NCBI GenBank assembly: GCA_016617855.1
Contig: JAECUM010011059.1
Location: forward strand, 53,232 to 117,231
Direction: 5' to 3'
Length of the DNA: 64,000 nucleotides
DNA from: Megalonaias nervosa
Taxonomy: Eukaryota > Mollusca > Bivalvia > Unionida > Unionidae
The notes beneath the pieces were generated by a model. It saw only the letters and a list, made by a program, of their open reading frames with translations. It was not told where the DNA came from and searched no databases. Shown here one piece after another: positions 1 through 10,000 of the stretch (within the stretch, counting starts at the first letter, position 1; each line of letters starts with the position of its first letter). The translations under genes were made by a program, and so were the position numbers.

Positions 1-115
1 TTCCTGGGGTTTTCCAGGGTTCTTCCCCCACCGATTATACTGGCCACCATGTATAGCTTATCTTGTGCTGAAAAATGGCATTAAACACTACAACAACAAC
101 AATAACAAAAAACCT
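1..115 (+). mobile_element. SINE 3' fragment
   Basis: The segment resembles the reverse complement of 36372-36510: both carry a TATACTGGC block, then a TATAGCTTA block, then GTGCTGAAAA(A)TGGCAT, and both end in an AC-rich tail, here repeats of CAA from about 88. The tRNA-like head is cut off by the window edge. It is the 3' part of a tRNA-derived SINE by comparison within the window only. Confidence 0.5.
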
Positions 116-424
116 CCCAATATCATGTCATTAGTCAGTCAAATTGTATGGTATCATTCTGGTACCAAACCTTAACAGATTTGTTTGTTTTGGCTTTATA
201 GGCAGACTTTGTGATTTTTGTGGAGATGTGTGCTGTTATGTCATGTGGGTGTTCTTTGCCTGTGCAGTGATTGAGTACAGTACTGCTGTTATGCATGCAG
301 TGGTGGTTTAAGTGCTGGTGGTCAGCATGTATAATATATTTTTAATTGTGACATTGTTTTAACCATAGTTAGGATTCTTTGTCTTCTTAAGTTAAGAATT
401 CTCTTTTGAATCATGAAATGAAAG
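116..424. other. No gene seen
   Basis: AT-rich non-coding sequence with no recognisable coding or RNA gene and no clear repeat. Confidence 0.5.
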
Positions 425-632
425 GTTTAATTTTCAGCTGATCCACTGTAGAGGTGTTATTTGTTGGCGTAAGCTATAATTTTAGCTGGTCCGCTATAGA
501 GATGCTATTTGCTAACATAAGAGCAATATTTAATTTTCAGCTGGTCCATTGTATAGATGCTATTTGTTAACATATTAAGCTTTAATTTTCAGCTGGTCCA
601 CTGTAGAGATTCAGTTTGTAACATAAGAGCTA
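425..632. repeat. Tandem repeat, ~50-bp unit, about 4 copies
   Basis: The block TAATTTTCAGCTGGTCCACTG recurs with variation near 428, 477, 530 and 582, each followed by TAGAGATGCTATTTG-like sequence. Spacing is 49 to 53 bp. The copies are diverged, so this is an old array. Confidence 0.75.
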
Positions 633-774
633 AGTGCTTTGTGAGTAGAGCTTTAAGTATTTTGGTCTCAAGCTGCACTCAGCATAATTACTGTGGCATT
701 TTTATGTCCATGTTTAGAAAGCCAAAACCAGGTTGCCACTTCAGTTATCAAAGGTATCTAATGCCCATATTGCT

Positions 775-950
775 CAGAGGTCTCAAACACGCAGCATGCA
801 GGCCGCATGTGGCCTGCCAGGCCGTATCCTGTGGCCTGCAAAATGATTGGCTTCAGAAGGTGTCATGAGAGATAACAAAGGTGGTGCAGCCCTTGGGCCA
901 TCGAAATGCCTTCATGCTGCCGTCAGGGTGGTTTGAATTTGAGACCCATG
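775..950. mobile_element. Non-autonomous hAT-type element (MITE), 176 bp
   Basis: The left end reads CAGAGGTCTCAAA and the right end, read on the - strand, reads CATGGGTCTCAAA, so the termini are imperfect inverted repeats of the hAT type (CAGNGG...). The 8 bases before it (ATATTGCT, 767-774) and after it (ATATAGCT, 951-958) match at 7 of 8, as an 8-bp hAT target duplication should. No transposase is encoded. The interior is GC-richer, with repeated GGCC blocks. Confidence 0.8.
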
Positions 951-1801
951 ATATAGCTCAACACTTGATTCCAGCTTCTTTAATTGGCCTTATTCCCTGT
1001 TCAGTATATTCTCACTTATAAGTTCAAAGTACCAACAACAAAGATCCTGATCTTCCATAGCATGATGCACCTGCAGATGAGGGTCTGTATTGTTTTTCTG
1101 ATTACTCCTAACAAATCGAACAGACCCAGATCTCCTGATGCATTATGTGATCGCAGATCTGGGTCTGTGCAGTTTGCAAAGGCTCCTTCTTCACTTCCTG
1201 ATCTCATTATGTTGCAGGAAGACTCAGCCTCAGCCTTAAGAGCCTCCATTGAAGAAGTGTTCTGCCTTTTATGTTCAGGAATCTACTCTTCTCCTCCTAC
1301 CCTATTAACCACATGGACCAGAGCTCCAGCATCTGTTAATCTAGTCATGAAAAAGGAAGAATCCAACTTCCGATTACTTATAAAGTCTTTCAGAATCAGA
1401 CATTTTGAACAGTTTACATAGCATCAACCATTTCTTTGTCTCACAAAATGCCTTCCATAAACTTTTTGTCAGTGATTCTACTATTGCAATATGCCAGTGT
1501 TTCATTCAGAAAAACCAACAGTTGACTGGAACATTCTTTGTTCCTTTGGATTGAACATTTTTCAGTGATACTCAACAATTGGTCAGCAGTGTGGTAGCAG
1601 TGGACTCGATCTTGGACTTGGCATTGGACTTGGCATCCAGGTAGAACAGAGCTCATCTCTTACTTTCAGTTCCATGATGCATGTAATGGAGTCAGTCTCC
1701 AGAATGACCTGAGTCTTGAACTGAGCTGCTCAACATACAGTAGCTAATGCCATCACAACAGCTGTAAACTTAGAATTTAGCAGAACAAGATACACCGTTT
1801 T

Positions 1802-2354
1802 CCACTTCCACCGTCCTCAAGGATCATCATAAAGCCAAGTTATTCCACTTCCACCGTCCTCAAGGATCATCATAAAGCCAAGTTATTCCACTTCCACCGT
1901 CCTCAAGGATCATCATAAAGCCAAGTTATTCCACTTCCACCATCCTCAAGGATCATCATAAAGCCAAGTTATTCCACTTCCACTGTCCTCAAGGATCATC
2001 ATAAAGCCAAGTTATTCCACTTCCACCGTCCTCAAGGATCATCATAAAGCCAAGTTATTCCACTTCCACCATCCTCAAGATCATCATAAAGCCAAGTTAT
2101 TCCACTTCCACCGTCCTCAAGGATCGTCATAAAGCCAAGTTATTGCACTTTCACCGTCCTCAAGGATCATCATAAAGCCAAGTTATTACACTTTCACCAT
2201 CCTCAAGGATCATCATAAAGCCCAAGTTAGTCCACTTCCACTGTCCTCAAGGATCATCATAAAGCCAAGTTAGTCCACTTCCACTGTCCTCAAGGATCAT
2301 CATAAAGCCAAGTTATTTCACTTCCACCGTCCTCAAGGATCATCATAAAGCCAA
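1802..2354. repeat. 43-bp minisatellite, about 13 copies
   Basis: The unit contains CCACTTCCACCGTCC, then TCAAGGATCATCATAAAGCC, then AAGTTATT, and repeats every 43 bp with few substitutions and occasional 1-base indels. Its unit length is not a multiple of three. It sits in what looks like the gag region of the surrounding DIRS element: the translated unit has a LKDHHKAKL-like peptide of gag flavour, which suggests expansion of element sequence rather than host sequence. Confidence 0.95.
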
Positions 2355-2439
2355 TTTATGACCACTACCCTTATCCTCTAATCTACTTTTTATTGGCCAG
2401 ATCAATGAAATACACAAATATCCTACTAAGGAGATGAAT

Positions 2440-2690
2440 TTACCCGCCTCTCAGTTGCAACACTGATACAGGGAGGTTTCAGGAAACCAACAAAAGGAAC
2501 CAGGGGACATCACTTGAACACAAACCTCTGACAAGTTGTCCTTTTGTAGTTCTGCACATCGTAAACCATGGTTCTCACGAACCCGAACAAAAGTGGACAA
2601 AAGACAGAGAAGTAGTGATTGCTTATGAAAAAGTTTCTCTTCGTATCTGCCAAAGTTTCTCTTCACCTGCCATCATCTCTCAAAAATGCC
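2440..2690 (+). pseudogene. DIRS gag C-terminal remnant
   Basis: Bases 2470-2570 closely match the reverse complement of 50030-50110 inside the second DIRS cluster (shared blocks CAGGAAACCAACAAAA, GAACACAAACCTC and GACAAGTTGTCCT). The frame reads GGFRKPTKG then basic residues, the kind of basic tail seen at the end of DIRS gag proteins. Stops interrupt it. The assignment rests on position upstream of RT and on the second copy. Confidence 0.5.
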
Positions 2691-2715
2691 ATTGTCTCCA
2701 CACTGCCCTTCCCAC

Positions 2716-3480
2716 ATATCCCAGTAGGTGGAAGGCTTCAGTTCTTTTGTGCAGAATGGGACAAGATTTGCCACGATGATTAGTGGACCTGACTCTGCAT
2801 CACTTTTAAAACCCCTCCTCCACTGTCCAGAGTCTCATCAGCTACAGCATTCTAACAGATCCATTGAAAGCCATCACTTTGCAGCGAGAATAATGGGGGT
2901 AGTAATCATTTGAAATATAAATTTCCTGGAATTTTATTCCAGATTTTTCTTGGTCCCAAGGCGAATGGCACTCTGCACCCTGTGATTAGCCCAAGTGCCT
3001 TCAATCAATTCATTAAAGCTCCTTGGTTCTCCATGGGAAGACTATGGTGTATTTTGAATGCCATTCAAGAAGGAGACTTTGCTGTCAGCATGGACTTGAA
3101 GATGCATATCTTCATGTCCCTATTCACAAGGCTTCCAGAAGTTTTCTGCATTTCACCTACACTGACATCGTTTACCAATTCGGAGCACTCCCTTTTAAAT
3201 CAACATCAATACCTGGGGCTTCACTCATCTAATGAACCATGTTATGGCTCATGTCTGAACCGTCTCCAAGATGGCTGCATCAGGTTACCTGGATGACATC
3301 CTGCAAAAACATCAGGTGAGTTATATGTTAGAACATGATCTGATAACCCTTGTCTCATTGCTTATAATCTGGGTTTCCTCGTCAATAAGAACAAATCTGA
3401 CCCAGTACCATCTCAACAATTTGTACATCTAGGTATGGAATTCAACACACAGGTAAGCAGAGTATGACTCCTTCAGGAAT
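2716..3480 (+). pseudogene. DIRS-type reverse transcriptase, broken
   Basis: The start has the DIRS hallmark PVGGRLQFF followed by PPLSRVSSATAF. Further on come a LGPKANGTLHPVI block, EDAYLHVPIH (motif A region), YQFGALPF, the catalytic GYLDD at 3283-3297, and LGFLVNKNKSDPVPSQQF with HLGMEFNTQ to 3455. Reading these blocks needs several frame changes, and stop codons intervene, so no active enzyme is encoded. The family normally copies its RNA into DNA for integration by a tyrosine recombinase. Confidence 0.85.
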
Positions 3481-3763
3481 GGGCATTGAAATTAGGATCA
3501 TGGTGGCTTCATTACTTTCGAGGGAATCACTTCATATGGGAATTCTTTAGCTTCTAGGATTGCTCAACGCAGCAGCAGACCTCATCATCCTAGGTCGTCT
3601 TTATATGCACCCATTACAGATGATACTTTTATCCAAATGGAGGCCAAGCATTTTCCCACAGGACCAACTGCTCCCCATTCACAGAAATATGAAATACCAT
3701 CTGCAGACTTGGAGTGACTTAACTTGACTCACAGTGGGTATACTTCTGCAAGTACAATGACCA

Positions 3764-4440
3764 GAGATCATGGTCTGTACAGACGCAAGTACAGAAAGTT
3801 GGGGGACACTTACAAATGTCTTTTCTGGAAGCCAGTGGAGTGTGGCCTCCCCAGGACTGGCATCTACATATCGATATCCTCAAAATTAAGGCCATTTTGA
3901 GAGCCTTTCACAGGTGGCAGGAATTTTTAACTGGAATGGGAGTCCTCATTCTATCTGACAGCTCTAAGGTGGTGACTTATCTCCAACAGCAAGGAGGAAC
4001 CAAGTCCCCAGACCTTTGCATACTAGTGTGGGACTTTCTAAAGTGGTGTTATCAACAACAAATCAATGTCCAAGTCTGTCATATTCCTGAACATACACAC
4101 GCAACAGCAGATTCTTTGTCACAGAACAATCAGCTTATACAGACAGAATGGTCTCCCCATCCCTTGGTTTCATTTAGATATGCACCTGATGGGACCGACC
4201 ATTGGTGGACCTGTTTGCGTCAAGTTGGAATACAAAGTTCCCAACCTTTGTCTCACCATTCCCAGATCCAAAAGCCTGGGCAGTTGATGTGCTGTCTATG
4301 GATTGGAATGGCCTGGAGGCATACCCCTATCTTCTACCACCTTTGATTCCACTATTGGTACAAAAGCAAGACCATCAAAATGTCACCTTATCTTATTCTC
4401 ATTGTAACACTCAGATGGTAGAAGTCATGGATCAGTGACG
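3764..4440 (+). pseudogene. DIRS-type RNase H domain, broken
   Basis: It begins VCTDASTESWG (catalytic Asp at 3782-3784), and continues in another frame with LHIDILKIKAI, SDSSKVVTYLQQQGGTKS, HIPEHTHATADSLSQ and QTEWS. A later frame has VDLFAS, FVSPFPDPKAWAVD and WNGLEAYP. This order is typical of DIRS pol between RT and recombinase. An uninterrupted 176-residue stretch survives (3816-4346), but frameshifts on both sides break the protein. Confidence 0.85.
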
Positions 4441-4599
4441 TCCTCAGTCTCAAAGCAGAAATTCCATGGAAAATAGAGAATTTCCCCATATCATCTACTC
4501 AAACAACCATGACAGCATTTGTTTCACACTAAACCCAGACCTACAGAACCGACATATCTGGATCATATTAAACAGACCCTCAGAAATAAAGAGTTCTCT

Positions 4600-5440
4600 C
4601 AACCAGTCATGGTGAGAATCACTCAGGCAAGAAGGCCTTTCACTCTGGAAGTATACAATGGCAAATAGAAAATTTTTACACAGTGGTGAACACAAGAACA
4701 CATTCTACCACTACTCCACATTTGCTGACACCTTTTGTCATCATGAAAGAGAGGATATTGGACAAACCAAAGACTTATCATACCTGTTCTCCAATTTCAA
4801 TTATACATGGCCAGAAACTTTGATCCTGTGCCCAGAGTGGAACCTGTCATGGGCACTAACCTGGTTGAACAAAATACCATAATGTTTGAAATGCTTTCAG
4901 TGGCATCTTTGGCTCACATTTCATACAAGACCTGTGTTTTTATCACATTAACAGCAGCAGGCAGTGACAGTTCCCATTTTCATCGTCAAGAACAGGCTTC
5001 CATTAATGGGTAACCAGAAATTCGTACCAAAATCATGGTCTGCTTTGGACACTTGCACTTAAGGTCACCAACAGGATCCAGTACAAGCCTTGAAGTGGTA
5101 TCTTAAAACAACCATGCTGTTGTGTTGAGGGAGATCAACTCAGATGAAATTGTTATGCATTTTGGCTCACAAGGTTAAAGCAGTTGCAAGAGGCATTGTC
5201 TTTGACCAGAACTGTTCTTTGATATTATCCATGCTGTGGGATGGAGATCTGAGTCCATATTCTCCTGTTTTTACCTGTAAGATCCTACATCCAAAAGGGC
5301 TCCTCCCAATCTGGTAGGACCTATAGCCATGTTGCAACAGGTCCATTTGACATCTTCATAAGATGTGGCTTCTTGACTTTCGCTGGATTTGAGGGAGGGA
5401 AAAAGTTTCCTTTTTGAAGTAGCTCCTGGACAGATGGAGT
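4600..5440 (+). pseudogene. DIRS tyrosine-recombinase remnant
   Basis: Between 4880 and 4950 the frame reads LSVASLAHISYKTCVFITL, like the helix that precedes the catalytic Arg in DIRS recombinases. Near 5085 comes QALKWYLKTTML, the block before the catalytic histidine region. At 5165-5281 comes AHKVKAVA, then LSMLWDGDLSPYSPVF, equivalent to the HxVR and W-rich C-terminal motifs. The expected Arg of HxxR reads Lys here. Stops and frameshifts break it. The placement downstream of RNase H supports the call. Confidence 0.65.
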
Positions 5441-5882
5441 CTTCTCCACTCAGAGTACCTCAAAGCTGTCTCATGTACCTTAGTGGACTGGAAGTGGCAT
5501 CTCCAGGGTAAGGGGATGTACCTTCCTTCACCTCTTACCTATTCTCCAGAAGTAATATGATTGTGTAATGCATTTAAAGAAACTAATTTTTTATTGTAAA
5601 ATATGGTTCTTCATGAATACAGGCCCATTCATAATACACATACACCCTCCAAGCCTCCCTGCATTTACATCTGTAAAGAGAGCATGCCTTATGCTCCAGT
5701 AGTAACTGATATATTTGGGGTTTATTCACCCATCCCTGTATCAAGGGAGAGAGATCTCTTCCCAACCACCACCTACCAGTAGATGGGCAGATTGCTTTCA
5801 GCTCTTTTTAGCTAAATGTTTTATCTGGAGGATTGGATTTGAGAGGTAGTAGTAGTTCTCCTAAAGTATTATGATTGGGTAA

Positions 5883-6884
5883 GTATTCACGAAGAAACAT
5901 ATTTTACTACAAAAAATTAGTTTCTCTGCATCCCATCCTTTTTTTTTTATGTTGCATCACCTATCAAGACACGTGTAGCCAATTATTTTTTTTACAGCTG
6001 ATGCAATCATTCTTGCATCCTGTTCAACTCAGCAACATTGCATCATTTTGTACTTGTACATTGGATGGTGCTGTTATGTTGAAAAAGTCTATTCTGCATC
6101 ATTTTATCACACATTGGACCATTTGAAAGACAGTGCAGGAAGTAAAGATATTTATAATTGAGGATGTTAAATAGAAATGCATGTCATATCAAAGGAGTAT
6201 TTGGACTTTTAGTATTTCTGACTGTTGTTTGATGCTGAGGGAAAACTTGCCATTATTTCATAATCTGAATGAAATTTGTTTTGAAAGTACTGGCAATGTT
6301 AAGGTATTTTATTTTCAGTACCATATTCATATTGTGTTAGAATGAGTTTTATGTAATTTAAATTTTAAAAAATGTTAAACTGAATATATGGACAACAGTA
6401 CTATAGTGTTTTTCTGAATTTAATTCATGGAGCAATAGTTAAGACAGTAGTTTATTTTCTCAATGTGTTGAGCCCTTTTCTGATTTTTTTTATGCAGGTG
6501 TCAGTCATTTCATTTTCTCACACTCTTTCTCTGATTGTAACAAAGATATTTTTTCACATTGATTCATTGTTTTTTGGGTTTTTTACATTTTGCAGTTTAA
6601 TGTTTTTTTTTTATTGTTATGGGATAACAAAAAAAATATGAGCAGTTAATGTCCACCTTTCATGTTACTTGCTAAATGATTTGATTTCAGAATTCTCTCT
6701 CATTTTGAAAATTGTCTCTTTCACTACCTTCATACAATAAATGCAACATATTCTGAACATACAGCTTTAGTAGGTTATATTCAGAACAAGTCACCTGGGA
6801 AATTTAAACTCTTTCTTTTGCAGAGCAGAACATTTTATCGAGATGTTATCAAGTTAACCTTGGTTTATTATTGTTGTTTTTCAG
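5883..6884. other. AT-rich region upstream of EEF1AKMT1 coding exon 1
   Basis: No coding sequence is visible. A consensus 3' splice site (T-rich tract then TTTTTCAG, 6877-6884) lies six bases before the EEF1AKMT1 start codon, so at least one untranslated exon should lie upstream. I could not identify it or the promoter. Confidence 0.5.
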
Positions 6885-6890
6885 TTAAAA

Positions 6891-7052
6891 ATGTCAGACA
6901 GTGATGATGATTCACCACAGTTGTCTGCCCATGCCTTAACAGCACTGCATGAATTCTACCAAGAACAAGAGCAGAAAACTAGGCAAGAGGAGAGTGTAAC
7001 GAATGCACTAGGTAGTGAGGATGTTTTCAAAACAGACCTACAGGAAAACTGG
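6891..7052 (+). CDS. EEF1AKMT1: EEF1AKMT1 coding exon 1
   Basis: Residues 1-54. It begins at ATG 6891, six bases after a splice acceptor, and ends at TGG before donor GTAAAA (phase 0). The acidic start followed by PQLSAHALTALHEFY is characteristic of the family. Confidence 0.95.
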
Positions 7053-10000
7053 GTAAAACATTTTTAGAACTGTTTCAATTCTAGCCTTTATATACAGTTT
7101 CTGTTCTACTTTACTTGAACCCCAACCTCTTTGAAAAAGGGTGGAATTTTCTGAATACAGAACATAAGATGGATTTAATGCAGACATAATGTACTTGAAA
7201 ATTGTACACATGATTTTCATGCAATCACTTGCTTTTTAGCTTATATCTATGAAATAGAGAGAAGTATTGTACTACTGGTGTCAGTGTTCACACAGATACA
7301 GGCATATACATGAGTACACCCATTTTGAATATGTGGACCATTTTTTATTCACGGGTCCTAGGATTTCGTTTTGGGTGGGTTTTTTAGCAGTTACCTCCAG
7401 GGGAGGGGATGGAGGTGGCTAAATGGATACAAATGTACATTAGCTATACATTCTTTGTTAAGTTTTGTGTTCAGCTCAGGTCTTTTGTACACTATAAATA
7501 CTGCTATGCATGGAATCATGAAAGAATGCATTTTAGTGATTGTTACATGGTCACCACAAATGTAGGTTATAATGACTTGTATTTTGTCCTTCACTGACTT
7601 TGTTTAAATTTTGTTGGTTACATTTAGTTCCCCGGCTCTATTCTTAATTCAGTCAAACTTTATAATTGCTCTTAGTACCACATTCTTATCACACACAAAA
7701 GGCACTGTTCACACTTTACTACCTTAAGTTAAGTTTCTGCATTTAGCTCATGACCTATTACAATTTCTGCACTTTTTGCAGGCCGTTCGTTGGCCTAAGT
7801 GGTTAGGGCATCCTCTTGGGATGCGAGAGGTTGCGGGTTCGAACCAGCTGAGTCATACCAAAGACTTATGAAAATGTTACTAACAGCTGCCTTGCTGGGT
7901 GCTCAGCAATAAGAGGTTAGTGTTAGGACTGGTTGTCCTGGTGTCAGGATAATGTGACTGGGTGGGACATGATGCTACATGTCTGTGGCATGATGCCTTA
8001 GTGCTAGATATCACTATAAACTGCCACACTGCAGACATTGTAGGCAGTTAAATTATCCTGATACCAGGCTAACCAGTCCTAACACTAACCTCTTAAAGCT
8101 GAGTGCCAAGTGAGGCAGCATATATATGTGTTAATGAAAGTTGGTGAAGGGATGCTACTTGATGAGCACTTAAATCTCATCATAGAAGTAGGTTACTTTA
8201 ACCTATAGTACTTGCTTCATTGACTTTTTGGTTAAATCATGTATGTTATGTTTATTATTCAAGTTATGTTTACGCTGAATTATCAAACTGGATGAGTGTG
8301 TGCATCTCTTTTTGTACCACACCCTTACCACAAAAGAAGGTCACAGTGATCCGTATTTCACAGTTTGCTGGCTTAGGTAGTTTTTGGGGTTTAGTTAAGA
8401 CCCAGATGAGATTTTTAGGACACTGTATACATACTGTTGTACTAAAAGTCCCATACTTCAGTTTGAAATTTGTATGGTTACTGCTGTAATCCTTGAACTT
8501 GATCCTAGCAACTCACCAATACCATAAAAGGCAAATGTGACATATTGCATATTTTATTGGCTACAGCTGCAATGTTGCATTTTCTTCATGACCATGTAGA
8601 TTTTTGACCTGTTTTGGTCATACTATCCTATTTGAAATCATGAAACTTGGTGATGCATCTGTATGAGCACTACTCCCTCATTGCAGTATTAGGTCAATAT
8701 TGACCGTATTTTATGATTCACTGATTCGAGTTAAATTTTGGGTTTGATCTTCATTTCTCAGGATTGTTCATATTGTTACTACCATACTCCTATGACAAAA
8801 GTAGCTCATTGTGACCTATATTTCACCTTTTACTGGCTTTTGTAAAGTTCTTGCATTCACCTCATGGTCACATGCATTTTTACCTAGAACATTGAAACTT
8901 TGTGATTGATGGCAGTAAATATTTGGTGGTAATCTGGAATCTGTTGTTAGAGTTTAGTTCAAAATTAGGTTCAACAGGTAAAATTCATTGGTACTCAAAA
9001 GCAAACACAATTTCAGGGTGAGGTAAAGCATTTGGTAATTTCTTAAACAATTAAAGCAGACTGGCATCATACACATTTGAGTCTGAGGCTGCAGTTCAGC
9101 TCAAATGCAATAGAGTAACATACAGGTTTATCCAAAATTCTTTTGGTATAAATTATGTGCATCACTTCCAGATCTATCTTGAAAATAAATCATACTTTAA
9201 AATTATCATTTTGCGGTAAAATCATGTTGTTATTAACATGAATAGCCCATAGTATTTGCCAAACTATTTACATTTGTTTCTTTTCCATCATTCTGTTCAA
9301 CTATTTGCATATTTGGATATTGTAGAATAGACTGAACTAATTGAAAAATCGTAAAATCCATGAGAATAAATTAGCTTGAAACTCATTCATTAACCATTGG
9401 TGCTTAAACTTCATGAAAGGCCTAAATCAAATAAAAGCCAGATAGATTGTGTACATTAAAGCCAGTTTTGAACTTATGAAAAATACAGTCATTGCGGCAT
9501 TAATGAGTAATTAGAGTAAAACTACTTTATACAGTTATTTGTAGTAGTATGTCTAGATCTGTCTGACAGAGGTGTTACAGTTATTTTATCTGCTTCTGCC
9601 TCATGCCTGTGATTAAAATGCACTTTGCGAGTTCACTAAACCGTTTCTCTTAAAATTGCCTGACTGCAGGTTCACTGGTCAAGGATGTTAATTTTCATTT
9701 CTTCCTCGGACAGTTTACATTAATAAAGCCTTACATTTATGTTAGTTTGACAGACAGTAATTTTGCTGGTACTAAATTGTCCATATTTATCTCCATTTTT
9801 CTGGATCCATGCCATATTGACTGAGGTTGATTGCACAGTTACTAGACTGGTTATTCATAGAATGTAAGCCATATTAGTCACATGTAAAGATGACAACTTA
9901 ATGTAGGAACTGGCAGTCTCACAATCAGAAAGAGATTATGCAGTGAATTAAATTACATCTGCCAAATGTTTTTTAAAGTAAAACATGGTACATACTTGTA

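Larger units (their letters stand above)
1000..5882 (+). mobile_element. Decayed DIRS-like (tyrosine recombinase) retrotransposon
   Basis: In order on the + strand I see a gag-like remnant (about 2440-2560), a DIRS-type reverse transcriptase (from about 2716), RNase H, and a tyrosine-recombinase-like C-terminal part. All are broken by frameshifts and stops. The 3' end near 5725-5882 resembles sequence at 50920-50975 and the termini near 49780 and 42660, as expected for DIRS elements with inverted ends. The 5' boundary is a guess: an open reading frame at 984-1421 may be the start of gag. A 43-bp minisatellite lies inside. Confidence 0.75.

Noticed and set aside
7783..7860. Possible functional tRNA gene
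   Set aside because: A and B boxes are present, but acceptor and anticodon stems do not pair and the body continues as a SINE shared with 12431.
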